NCBI RefSeq assembly: GCF_963678635.1
Contig: NC_087069.1
Span: 45,117,448 to 45,181,447 of the forward strand
From: Symsagittifera roscoffensis
Taxonomy: Eukaryota > Xenacoelomorpha > Acoela > Convolutidae
Reading direction: 5' to 3'
DNA length: 64,000 nucleotides
Below, piece by piece: positions 22,851 to 33,452 of the stretch. The translations under genes and the position numbers were made by a program. Position 1 is the stretch's first letter, and the number at the start of each line of letters is the position of its first letter. The notes beneath the pieces were generated by a model. The model was not told where the DNA came from and searched no databases. It was given only the letters and a program-made list of their open reading frames with translations.

Positions 22851-24574
22851 TAACTTAAACCCTTCAGAAAAAAATGGTGGAGTCGAGGAAAAATTTTCAA
22901 ATGAGTGCATATTGTTTTTTTTTCAGATGTGTTTCATACAAATAAGTAACAGCTTACATTGCATCTCAAAAATTGTTCACATCACGGCATTTCGTGTCTC
23001 GGTATATTCCAAAAACTTGTCGATGAAAAACTTAGCTGTTGCGTATCTACACGAGTGGACTAATTTCAGAGCAAAATAAGGTTTTGACTAAACCTAAGGA
23101 CAAACTACCGCAAATTCAAGTTTACTCCGTAAAATGCCTGATCTCAACTTCTGTTTTGGACAATGTTTTCTTCGAACTTCAGCAAACTTCTTAAACAGAC
23201 CGAAAGAAAATCACCAGAACTACCATCTATGAAACCATCAATAAACGATTTAAAGACTTACCGTTGTAATTTGAGTCTGAAAATGATAATTCTCTTCATC
23301 TGCGAAAATTAGGATTCAAATTTCTGTTCAATCCGCGAAAAAAATTGGTAACAGACGATTTAAGTAAATATTTCACACTAGTTTTTTCATTTTTTTTGCT
23401 TTAAAATGCTTCACATCGCAAGAAAAACTGTTTTACTACGCCTATCTAACATAGAAAACTCTACGTTTCAAGAGTTAAGGCAGATGCCGAAAACTGTATT
23501 TTTTTCAGACCCGAGTTATTTTTTTTTGAAACCAAAAGTTAATAGTTTCATAGATGGTAACTTTGATCAATCGCTCTTGGCCTATGTAAAAATTTTGCTG
23601 AAAAACTAAATAAGTGTTGTCCAAAATGAATCATACAAAGAGTAAAAACCCAAACTTACGCTTAATTTTTTCCACAGTGTAGATCCGGAAACAAATGTAA
23701 GTCTTTTCGGCTCTGTAAGATATGTAGTTACATTAAAGGAAATTTGGATACTTTCATAGAGAGTAGCCTTGGTCTTTTATTATCACCGGTCAGCGTTAAG
23801 TTTTTCTTTGATGTCAAAGTAAATTTTGTTCCTTAATAATCATTGAGAAAAGACATAACGCAAAGAAGAAACTGAACTTACAAAAATTTGATTGTTTTGT
23901 GTTCCTTCAAGTAAAATATGCAAAAGTTAATGTACAAGCACCAGTTTTTTTAATCTTACAAACGAGTTTCAAATTATTCTGTAAATTTTAAGCGCTGCAA
24001 TTATGAGAAAACATGAGCTCAGGAATTTTGCCGCAATTCAAAGTTTCTACGTATAATGCATCGACAAGCATGAACCTCTTTTTTCGACTATTCACATACA
24101 TTAGACGCGGTCTGAAAATTTTACGGATAAATTGAGTTTTATCTTAGCTAACGTTTTTTTCAAAGTTTGATGAAATTTGTCAATATTTCGAATATCATCC
24201 AAATTTTTTCGTTGTGCAAACATTCAAATTGAACAAAAAAATGAAGATCAAGGTAGGATCCTGCTGAATGCGAGTTATCGACAGCAGATCTTCTTTTCTA
24301 GAAATATTCCAAAATTTTTCCATCAATACATCTTTAGATTAGTAGGATGATAACACACCCAGGAAAATACGGCCTGTAGACACAGTAAATTTTAGATTTT
24401 TTAGTTGACATCAATTTTTGTGGCTGCTTTCTTCTGCATTTTGTTATAATATTTTTAACCAAAAGATGCATTGATGGATTAATATTGATTATTTCCAAAG
24501 AAGGGAGATATGCTGTCGGTAACTCGCATTTAGCAGTATTTTACCTTGAGATTCAATTTAGGAGTTATTTAAAA

Positions 24575-24800
24575 GTTCTAAGAAAGATAATGCACTACTG
24601 TTTCAAACATTGCACTAGTTTTCCAAATATGGCACGGAAACAAAATGAACACAATAAATCAAATAAAATAATCGTGTTCAGTATGTTTACGTGCCACATT
24701 TGAAAAGTAGTGCAATATTTGAAAAACAGGTGTAATCTTTGAAAGACTAGTGTAATATGTGAAAACTAGTGCACTATTGGAGTTACTAGAACAATGAAAA
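24575..24800. mobile_element. Fold-back element, family C, copy 2
   Basis: Same architecture as 22566-22850. Units of the GCACTAGTTTTCCAAATATG type on the left (about 24588-24630) and inverted units on the right (about 24695-24780) flank an inverted core of GGCACGGAAACA / TGTTTACGTGCC. The matching element in copy B is 55490-55755. No ORF. Confidence 0.55.
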
Positions 24801-25619
24801 CAAACAAAACAGAAAGAAAGTTAAAAAAAATCAAAACTACCAAGGAATGAAATTTTATCGTTTTTTAAAAACTAAATCAATGGTTGAGTTTCATCTAGAA
24901 CATGCTTTAAGAATTCAATGATTTCTTTCAAAAAGTTACTCATGTCTATGTTAATATATTCAGCAGGTTAATCGAATTTTATTTTTCTTGAGTTATATCT
25001 AACAAATAATTTGCTAATAAAACTATAGTGATACCATATATAAAACAACCTAGAAAAAACATTTGCAGAACAACCGAAAATCTTTTTTTTTAATGTGAGC
25101 TCACTTAAGATATCAAGGAGTGTTTTATTGAAAACCCAACGATGACCATTGTAGTGATGCTGACGGCCGACGTTTTAAGAGTCTTGAAATGTGAACTCGA
25201 ATGGTTCTGGCTACAGTTCAATTGATCTGACTGTAAGAGCTTTCATTCTAATTTTATTCAGAGGAACGTATCTATTGAGCTTGTCAATCATGATAAAAAG
25301 GACACAGCAAAGTCTTCTGTTGGTTGGCGAAAATTCAAGTTTGTCTGAATGAGGAAAAGAATTCGCCCGAGGCTATTTTAAGAAATAAAAACAACCAATT
25401 CAAAGTAAACACAATACTGCTCGTATGAGGGCGAAGCCCTGAATGTTCCGACTAAAGTTTATGGAGCAGTAATAACTTTAAAAAATTAAATGTAGAAAAA
25501 ATGAATTTTTTTTTTAAGTTTTAGATTTTCGTGTCTGTACAAAACAGTCCCATACAAAACAGTCCAATACAAAACAGTCCGGAAAAATATGAAAATGAAC
25601 AAAAAAAAACAGTTCGATA

Positions 25620-25957
25620 TGTTAAGATTCAGAGTTAGAGCAAGTAGGACTAGGGGATAGAGGTTTGAGAGTTATCTGAGGTTTCAACTGAGGAGAGAGA
25701 AGAGATACTGATTGTTGAAGAATGAATTGAGATTGTGTTTTTAAAATGACACGACAAACTGAGCATCAAATAGTACCAGTTAATTAATTACCAGTTAATT
25801 AATTAGTTTATCAAATACCAGCAGACCAGTTGACCTTGTCTGAGTGCATTGAGTTTTATACCAGTTGACCTTTAATTAGGTTTCTATTGCTCAAGTCTGA
25901 CCTTGAGTTTGGTCTGGTATTTCACTAGTCTGGCATTGAGCTCGTCTGTCCTCAACA
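25620..25957 (-). repeat. 3' LTR of the copia element
   Basis: 338 bp, identical to the 5' LTR (30739-31068) except for one extra copy of an AATTAATT-type 8-mer near 25785. It begins TGTTAAG on the plus strand and ends CTCAACA. The left target duplication CGATA lies immediately outside at 25615-25619. Confidence 0.95.
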
Positions 25958-25964
25958 CCCCCAC
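25958..25964 (-). other. Polypurine tract of the copia element
   Basis: On the minus strand GTGGGGG directly precedes the 3' LTR, the usual place of the plus-strand primer. It immediately follows a TGA codon (25965-25967) in the frame of the last pol segment. Confidence 0.75.
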
Positions 25965-26053
25965 TCAGGCTGAATTGGCTTTGTCCAATGTCAGGCTGCA
26001 ACCCATCAGCGTTCGACGATGTTGATCCACCTTTGCCTTGCTCAGGGATTTCG

Positions 26054-26680
26054 TCAACAAGTCAGCCTCCATGTTTTCGGTTGACAGTACTCGAGCGCAA
26101 ATGTTCCATCCTCGACCCGCTCTCGGACAAAGTGATACTTGACATCAATGTGCTTTGTACACTTCTGCATTACGGGATTTTTGCAAATCTTGATGCAGCT
26201 CTGGTTGTCCTCGTTGATCACAGTTGGACCATCACACGTCATATCCATCTCATTGAGTAGGGATCGTAAGTAGAGGCCTTCCTGAACAGCCGCTGCCATT
26301 GCTTGATACTCAGCTTCGCTGGTAGATATTGCTGCAGTAGGTTGCTTCTTGGTACTCCAGCTGATTGCTGCTCCTGACATGAAAACTGTAGCCTGTTGTT
26401 GACCTTCTGTCATCAACGTCACCAGCCCAGTCAGCATCTGCTGAACCATAAAGGTTGAACCCATCAGGATCTTTGATGTAGCACAGCTCCAGATCTTTGG
26501 TTCCTTTCAGGTATCGCAGTACTCTCTTAGCAGCCACCCAGTGTGTTCTCCCAGGATTCTCCAGAAACCGTGAAAGTTGAGTCACAGTAGCTAGGATGTC
26601 TGGCCTCGTTTGCTTGGCTATGTACAATAACGAGCCCACTATGCCTCTGTAGTCCTCACGCTGCATTGCCACTGCTTCTT
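26054..26680 (-). pseudogene. Copia RNase H region, separated from pol and frameshifted
   Basis: Downstream part of the copia polyprotein. Frame 26310-26672 resumes at the repeated IVGSLLYIAKQ segment and continues with TRPDILATVTQLSRF, WVAAKRVLRYLKGT and DADWAGDVDDRRSTTGYSF. The frame then changes near 26380-26400 to 26054-26464, which carries AISWSTKKQPTAAISTSEAE and HIDVKYHFVRERV, typical of copia RNase H. A second frame change near 26080 separates the last few dozen codons before the polypurine tract. These breaks, together with the upstream 522-bp insertion, disable RNase H. Confidence 0.85.
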
Positions 26681-27274
26681 AACTAACTAACTTAAGTTTA
26701 GCAAAATTCTGAAAAAATGAAAACAACAAAAAGATTTGAATAAACAGATTATAATCCATTATAATCGATTTAAATGGATTATTTTTCTTTTGATAATTTT
26801 TTTTGAAAATAATCGATTATAATCGATTATAATCGATTATATTGGGATTTTATTGCTTAAAAAATACTATCATTATAATCCATTTTCAATCGATTATAAT
26901 CATTTATTTTTGTTATTTTGTAGAGACTGACAATGAAAATCCAATATAATCGATTATTATCCATGAAACTTCAGTGCGGGTAAGAACATGTAGAGTGAGC
27001 GAAAAAATTGTCGGTAGCATTCAGATAACTTGTGACTGCTCTGGGAGGATGAAGACAAATAGAAAGTTAGCCCATTGCCATCAAATCAATTTTTTGGGGC
27101 AAGCAAAAGAAGTACAACAAGCCGCTTTCTTTCGCCCTTACATTGTTTCACTAAAGCGGTTTCTTAACATATTCCTAAATATTTGTCAGAAGAATTTAAA
27201 GATTTGCTTGGCTATGTACAATAACGAGCCCACTATGCCTCTGTAGTCCTCACGCTGCATTGCCACTGCTTCTT
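26609..27274. repeat. 522-bp insertion in copia pol flanked by a 72-bp direct repeat
   Basis: 26609-26680 and 27203-27274 are the same 72 bp of pol coding sequence. Between them, 26681-27202 is AT-rich DNA unrelated to copia. It has many ATAATCGATTAT palindromic boxes (26750-26960) and a TCAGTGCGGG-containing end similar to sequence at 9348 and 44618. It carries no ORF with a domain. The insertion ends the main polyprotein frame a few codons after the first repeat copy. Confidence 0.85.
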
Positions 27275-30200
27275 CTGAGCCCGCTCCAGGGCAGTCCTTC
27301 TTCGTCAACTGAGTGCTGATATCAGCTGGTGTCCCTACTGGTTTGCAGTCAGCCAACCCAAAGCGCTCCAAGCAGTCTTCAATGTAGCGAGACTGATTCA
27401 CAGTAACAGAACCAGGTGCCCGTTTGACCTGCATTTTCAAAAACCAGGCTAATGGACCGCGATCATCCATCTTGAATCGGTCAGTGAATCGGTCCCTCAC
27501 CCTGTCAACTTCTGCTTGCAGTTTGCAGCCAATGATGATATCATCCACCCATACTAGAACATAGATCATAGCATCATCCATTCCCCTCATCGTGAACAAA
27601 CAGAAGTCATTGGTGCTTCGAGTGAAACCAGTCTCCAGAAGAAACGTGCTCAGCGTCTGGTACCAGTCCCTTCCTGCCTGCTTCAGCCCATAGATACTGC
27701 GTTGTAGCAAACACACTTGGTTGTCCCCGCTGCTGAACCCCTCGGGCTGTTCCATATACACAGTTTCTGTTAACGGCGAGTTGAGGAAGGCTGACTTCAC
27801 GTCCATCTGATGAAGTACAAGATCATCTTGCGCTCCCAAAGCCAGTAGTATTCTCTTTGTTTCTGGTTTACAGGTTGGCGCAAAGGTCTCATTGAAGTCC
27901 AGTCCTTCCACTTGCATAAAACCCTTCACCACGTATCTGGCTTTAAACCGCTCCACTTGTCCCATTGCATCTCTCTTCACAGCAAGCACCCAGCGTCCAG
28001 GAATGACCTTGCGAGAATTTGGTCTATCAACAAGTGTCCAGGTGCCCATTGCCTTCAGTGACTGCACCTCCAAAGCCATAGCTGCTAGCCACTGCTCCCT
28101 TTCTGGTCCAGATACTGCTTCCAAGTAGCTTCTTGGCTCTTGTGCTATCACTGAAGCATGAGTGTAAGCCAGTCCGTATCGGATGGGAGGGTTCCGCGTT
28201 CTAGTTGACCGCTGCTCTGGAATCTCTGTTGGCCTCTGCTCTGGAGGCTCTGTGGAAGGTGGTTCCAATTCTTCAGTCTCGACTGGGTCATCTTCCGTAA
28301 CCCCCACTGAAGCTGCTGCTCCACTATCATTCGCTTTATTGGTAGACTCAGTGATGGTCTTCGTGCTAGTTTCCTCTACATCAATGCATCCCTCGATTGA
28401 TAGACCCAGTGTTTGTGACTGCTCACTGTCTACCAGAAAGTCGTCTGGAATGATGTCTTCATTGAACGTCACGCTTCTTGCTCGTACCACTCGCTTTGTC
28501 TCCAGGTCCATCAGCAAGTAGGCTTTGCTCTCCTCGTCATAACCAATGAACTTGCTCTTCTTGCCTTTCGGATCCAGTTTCCGCCGGTTTCCTCTGTCCA
28601 GGTAGTACGCCAGGCATCCGAACACTCGCAGGTAGTTGACTTTCGATGGCTTCCCATAATGCATCTCCATTGATGAAATGCGATGCTCATTGCTGGATGT
28701 AGGACACAAGTTGCGAACCCTGACTGCCGTTGACATTGCTCGTACCCAGAACATCTTTGAGAGCTTTGCATCGGCCAGTAGACATCGAGTCATCTCAGTT
28801 ATCACCCTGTTGTACCTCTCTGCCACGCCATTCTGTTGCGGAGTATTAGGTACTGTAAACTCCTGTTTCACCTGCATTTCTCTACAGAACATCCGAAAAG
28901 CATTCGACGAATACTCACCTCCGTTGTCAGTTCTCAAGCACTTCGGTGTTCCGTGCTCAGCTACAAAGTCTTTGAACTTCGAAAGAGTATCGCTCTTCTT
29001 AACCAGGTACTTGACCACTGCCAGACGGCTGAAGTCATCAATGAAGCTCACGGCATAGCGCGCTCCATGCATGCTCGCAACTTCAAATGGTCCCTGGATG
29101 TCGCTGAAGACCCGCTGCCCCACTGCAGTTGCCCTGTTCTCTGTCTTCTTTGGCATTGCTACTTCGTGCATCTTCGAAGCTGTGCACACTTCGCAGAACC
29201 CTAGCTCGCCGACATCAACAACTGATATTAGATCATGCTTGTTGAGATGCCCCAGCCTTCGGTGCCACAGCATTGCACTACTTGTCTCCATCTTCGCTTT
29301 CGTAGCTAGAGTCATCGCGTTCCTCTTGAACTTGCACTCCAGGAAGAAAAGCTTGCCGCGCTGCTTCACTGGTAGCCGTCGACCATCCGGTGCCACAAGA
29401 TGAGAAGAGTCTGATGTAAAGCTGAAACTAGACCCTCTAGCTATTGCTGAGCTCACACTCATCAGATTCACGTTGTAGCTCGGCACAAACAGCACATTGT
29501 GGAAAGTGTAGCTCCTCGTCACATCTTGACAGTCTCGTATGTCCACTTCCACCGAGCCTATGCCCTCAATCTTTGATATTGTACCGTTCGGATTCTCAAC
29601 TGTTGTCCCCTCATCCCATTTCTCAAAGCTTGAGAAGACAGCCTTGTCGCGCACTACATGATCGGTGCATCCCGTATCCACAATGAGATCATCTCCCTTC
29701 ATTGAGGTTGTTGCACAACAACTGAAGAACCCTGTCTTTGCCTGCTTGCAGTCCCTTGCAAAGTGTCCTTGTTGTCCACACTTGAAGCACCCTTGCTTCC
29801 TTGAAGTTGGACCACTTGCTTCATTCGAGCCACTGCCTCGAGCACCAGATTGACCACTGTCACTTCTGGATCTGCAATCTCTTGCCAAATGACCCTTCTG
29901 ACCGCACACAAAACAGCCACCACCCGACGCTCCTTTCTTCTTCCTCACAGCTTGCATAGCTATGTGTCCATTCCCAGTCTTCTCTCCACATCGAGCTCGT
30001 CTCGAGTCATCATAGTTCCTCAACCTCGTTCTCAGCTCTGTAAAAGTCTTGGCCGGCTGGAAGCTCTCCTGCACCACGAAATGCTCAAAGCTGTCAGGCA
30101 GTCCGTTGATCACGAGCGCATTGAAGAGTGTGTCCGTAATTGCTTCCCCAGCTTCACTCAGCCGCGTCATCAGCTCTTGACTTCGAACGAAGTAGTCATC

Positions 30201-30641
30201 GAGATCCTCCTCTGATCCTAGGCGCAGCTTCGCAAGCTGGCCTACTAGACTGACCACTGTAGGCCTCTCCACACTGCAAAACTTCTCTTGCAGCAGTCTC
30301 CAGGCCTTCGTCCCATCGCCATAGCCCTGCGCAGCCACGCAGTCGTTTTTGATGTACATCAGTGTGGTGTTGTTCAGGACCAGAGCTAGATGTGACCACA
30401 CTGTGTTTCGGTTGTCTTTCCTCTGCTGGATCAGCACAGCTCGCTCCTGCATCTTGGTGTTGTACGCCGTCATCTGGTCAGCATTCGGATTCTCAGGTAG
30501 CGTAGGTTCAGCTTCTGGTAGATCGTCATTGCCCATCACAGTCCTGAACAGGCCTTTGGTATGCACCAGTGCCACAAACTTCGTCGACCAAGCTGGAAAA
30601 TCTTCAGACTTTCCACTGAATCCAGCCAGTTTCAAGTCCAT
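27186..30641 (-). pseudogene. Copia gag-pol polyprotein, 3' end cut off by an insertion
   Basis: One open frame of about 1150 codons from the ATG at 30641 (MDLKLAGFSG). An in-frame upstream ATG at 30695 adds 18 hydrophobic residues and is less likely the start. Residue numbers are counted from that upstream ATG. Gag has two CCHC knuckles, CFVCGQKGHLARDC (261-274) and CFKCGQQGHFARDC (303-316). Protease has LIVDTGCTDH (about 338). Integrase has an HHCC finger (H478, H483, C501, C504) and a D532-D590-E626 triad with D35E spacing. Reverse transcriptase has VDVKSAFLN-like HQMDVKSAFLN and YGLKQAGRDWY, with VWVDD (1048-1052) as catalytic box. The frame runs into the 522-bp insertion and ends with a few foreign codons at 27186; RNase H is separated. 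Confidence 0.92.
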
Positions 30642-30724
30642 CTCTGCTTTGCTAAAGGCTAGATAAAAGCTAAAAAAAACTCTGACAGAAATCAAATAAT
30701 TATTAAATCAAAAAGTTTAGAAAT

Positions 30725-30738
30725 CTGGGCCCATAACC
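30725..30738 (-). other. Primer-binding site of the copia element (half initiator-tRNA type)
   Basis: On the minus strand GGTTATGGGCCCAG directly follows the 5' LTR. It is complementary to CTGGGCCCATAACC, the anticodon stem-loop region of animal initiator methionine tRNA. Priming by the internal end of a cleaved tRNA-iMet is established for Drosophila copia. An ordinary site matching a tRNA 3' end would begin TGG and is not seen. Confidence 0.8.
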
Positions 30739-31068
30739 TGTTAAGATTCAGAGTTAGAGCAAGTAGGACTAGGGGATAGAGGTTTGAGAGTTATCTGAGG
30801 TTTCAACTGAGGAGAGAGAAGAGATACTGATTGTTGAAGAATGAATTGAGATTGTGTTTTTAAAATGACACGACAAACTGAGCATCAAATAGTACCAGTT
30901 ACCAGTTAATTAATTAGTTTATCAAATACCAGCAGACCAGTTGACCTTGTCTGAGTGCATTGAGTTTTATACCAGTTGACCTTTAATTAGGTTTCTATTG
31001 CTCAAGTCTGACCTTGAGTTTGGTCTGGTATTTCACTAGTCTGGCATTGAGCTCGTCTGTCCTCAACA
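30739..31068 (-). repeat. 5' LTR of the copia element
   Basis: 330 bp, ends TGTT...AACA, flanked on the right by CGATA (31069-31073). By position it should hold the promoter and polyadenylation signals. Identity to the 3' LTR points to a recent insertion. Confidence 0.95.
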
Positions 31069-31394
31069 CGATACAGCACAGTCCGAAAAACAGTCCCAAG
31101 TAAATATTGTTTTATTAAGCCGGTAGGCCGAGAATTGTCCTTTGTATAACAAACATAAAAAAACAAAATAGTGACCGCCCCACTCGCGCAAACTTGTTGC
31201 GAGATTGCCAACAGAGAGTAGGACTTCATGTGAAATTTAGAGCCAATTATCGCCGCGAAGTGCCAACACCCTCGCAGTGCGCCCACCGGCGTTCTTAAAC
31301 CGGACTGTTTTGTATTGGACTGTTTTTTTTCTTTAATTTCATGATTTTTGGACTATTTTGTATTGGACTGTTTTGTATAGAACTGTTTTGTATA

Positions 31395-33176
31395 TGCACC
31401 AAAATTTTTAAATGAAAATCATCCCCCCTCACGCCATATAAAAAACAAAAGGATAGATTTTGCTCCTCGTAGCAAATCAATTATGGCAAATTAGCTTCTT
31501 TCAACCAACTTGGAACAATTTCTAAGACGGACTCAATCTCCGCTTACACGTTAATAGCGCGAAATATATCGCGCGTTAATTGTCCCAATTTGGCTAAAAT
31601 GAAATCTTTAAAACCCCATAACTTTACGAAAAAAGATCACAGGTATAAAAAAATCTTTTCAAATTTAAGCTCAAGACAACAATACCTTTATTTTGAATAA
31701 TATAGAAAAAATCCGCCAGAAATGGCTAGTTAAAAAGTCGAAATTTGTCTGAAGAAAAAAAACCCACTCCGAGCACAGATATCCTGTTACTTTCCTATCA
31801 AAATTCGAAACAATAACCTGTTTCGTAATTCATCCTTTGAGGAAACAATTTTCAAAGAAGCAGTCTTGTTACAAAAATTTGACATTTAGCAAGTATAAAA
31901 AAATATTAACAGTTACTCAAAAAGAGAAAACAAAATGAGATTGAAGAGAGATAGAATCAAAGCCATGAAAAAATTTTATGACGTGAATTATTTTTGTGGA
32001 TTAATTTTGTTGAAACAAACTTAAAAATCGCCTGGAAAGAAAATTGTTTATTTGAAAATTCTAGTTAATTCCTCAAAATGTTTTTTCGAGCGGACTTACG
32101 AAAATCGATCGGCCAACTTGGCTCTAAGTTAGGATTTTCAGCCAATCGGAATTGAGCATTTACATGCAGCGCTTAGCAAATTTAATTTAAATTAAGCGCT
32201 GGATGGAAAATCTTAACTTGGTCTATTTGGGGGGGGGGGGGGGGGGGATGATGTTAATTTGATCCTTGTGATGTAACCATACACAGTGAGATGTTTTTGC
32301 AATATTAGAAAATACTAAAATTGTAAGCAACCAATATGCAGTTCATGCGTTCACATTGTTTTATTTTTTTAAGTATACTTTGAACATAAAACCAATACAA
32401 CAAAACTTCTTGATGGTTCTAGATTTCAAGCTGGATTGAATTTGAGGTGTAACTATGATTCTAGGTATTGTTGCACTCTACGTAGGAACAAATAAATGAT
32501 TTCTTATAATTATATACACACGCGTAAGTATTAGACACTTACGTATGTGCATGTCTCAACTATAGTTGAACATTAGCTTACCAGGTTGAAATAAATTACA
32601 CGCACAGTCATCAAATTCCAATTTTTTTTCAGCAGATTACCTAAACCCTTTTCTTTCAGAATTAGAAGTAAAAGATTTCATTTTGGAAATCTTCTGGATT
32701 TGTGATCGTGTTATCTATGCACTTTTAGAAATCTCAGTTGAGCTGTTTGAAAAATAAGTGTGCAAACTAAAAAAGTCGCTGAATACGATGTTTACATTTG
32801 ATTCCAAATCATTAGTTCAAGTCTGATCAAATCTAACTTTTAAAAGCTGTCTATAACGTGGAGCTTCATAGGAACAAAGATTGGACACTATGTGGTCTTG
32901 GACTATAGTGAGAAACCATATATAAGATGTCTTGCTCAGCATTAACGGTTTGACTTGATCTGTTTTTAGAACAAAAAAAGCGCCTGCATGCATGCCTTTA
33001 CTTCAATTGATTTGTTTTCTTACGCCTTTCACTTGAGTGTTTGCTCTCCGTTATCTGAAAAAATCCTCTAAATGTATGTAAAAACTTGACTGATTTTACT
33101 TTTTGACCAATTTTTTATACTTCTTGCCACAAATAGATCATTGTTACTACAAGTAAACAACTGAAACAAATTAACG
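31395..33176. other. Duplicated non-coding tail, part 1 (copy A)
   Basis: It aligns with 56839-57464 and 58371-59512 in copy B. No gene was recognised. Landmarks are a G-run at about 32228-32247 (shorter in copy B) and a small palindrome AGCGCTTAG...AATTAAGCGCT near 32168-32203 that copy B lacks. A highly conserved block at 32500-32600 (CACACGCGTAAGTATTAGAC) has near-identical sequence in both copies. Confidence 0.5.
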
Positions 33177-33452
33177 ATGATTGTATCACTCTATATCACA
33201 CAATTGTTTCAATTTTCTTCCTATAACCTTTCACATTTTAGTTTAAAAAACCATCAGAAAAGACAAATTTTTCATCATGAGAGATTATATGCAAGAATTG
33301 ACCAAATATTCGCCATGTTAATCAAGGCGCTTCAATTATCGCTCTCTTTGAGACAGCTGTTGCTCAAGCTGGATTATGAGAGCATTCCACATCTGGAAAG
33401 CCCATTCGGACCTCCGGAAAATCGAAAGGGCTCGATTCAGCCTGTGGAATAA
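33177..33452 (+). CDS. Hypothetical ORF (91 codons), broken in copy B
   Basis: Begins with ATG and ends TAA. The second half (ARIDQIFAMLIKALQLSLSL, then a Pro-rich end) is better than random in composition, but no family is recognised. In copy B (from 59513) the same start is followed by an in-frame TAG within 20 codons and by other stops, so the frame is not maintained. It could be an exon of an unrecognised gene or chance. Low confidence. Confidence 0.15.
   Translation: MIVSLYITQLFQFSSYNLSHFSLKNHQKRQIFHHERLYARIDQIFAMLIKALQLSLSLRQLLLKLDYESIPHLESPFGPPENRKGSIQPVE

Larger units (their letters stand above)
21650..25535. repeat. Fucosyltransferase upstream region: alternating inverted ~210-bp repeats
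   Basis: No gene recognised. The block just upstream of exon 1 (minus, about 21700-21915: TTTTCAGACCCGGATTACGT, a GTAAG donor, then GATGGTAGCT...TTTCGAAGGAAAT) recurs as plus about 22090-22300, minus about 23090-23290 and plus about 23490-23690. The result is overlapping palindromes centred near 22.0, 22.7 and 23.4 kb. Two fold-back elements lie at 22566-22850 and 24575-24800. 23400-23820 is almost identical to 54300-54730 in copy B, more so than most non-coding DNA here. A frame at 23406-23609 in it is broken by indels in copy B. Confidence 0.6.
25620..31068 (-). mobile_element. Ty1/copia LTR retrotransposon (young insertion, internally broken)
   Basis: The element is 5.45 kb long. Flanking LTRs are identical apart from one 8-bp length difference. 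LTR ends are TGTT...AACA. A 5-bp target duplication, CGATA, lies at 25615-25619 and 31069-31073. The matching sequence in copy B (about 56515, ...TTCGATACAGC...) is intact, with a single CGATA and no element, which gives the empty site. Gene order on the minus strand is gag, protease, integrase, reverse transcriptase, RNase H, which defines copia type. Codon use is far more GC-rich than in the surroundings, another sign of recent arrival. The pol region is disrupted by a 522-bp insertion and frameshifts, so the copy is not autonomous. Confidence 0.95.
25538..31394. mobile_element. Fold-back element, family B, split by the copia element
   Basis: Left array 25538-25582 has units of ATACAAAACAGTCC. 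The right array 31301-31394 has the inverted unit GGACTGTTTTGTAT repeated about five times. A core of about 120 bp lies at 31171-31290 (GTGACCGCCCCACTCGCGC...GCCCACCGGCG). The copia element is inserted at 25620-31068, so the fold-back element itself is only about 400 bp, as in the uninterrupted copy at 56437-56838. The core is shared with the element at 39230-39659, whose terminal arrays are unrelated. Confidence 0.65.

Noticed and set aside
26750-26960. ATAATCGATTAT boxes as a homeodomain or operator cluster
   Set aside because: Simple palindromic AT repeats inside a recent insertion; no evidence of regulation.
27892-30666. Plus-strand frames antisense to copia gag-pol
   Set aside because: Shadows of the GC-rich minus-strand polyprotein; no recognisable domains.
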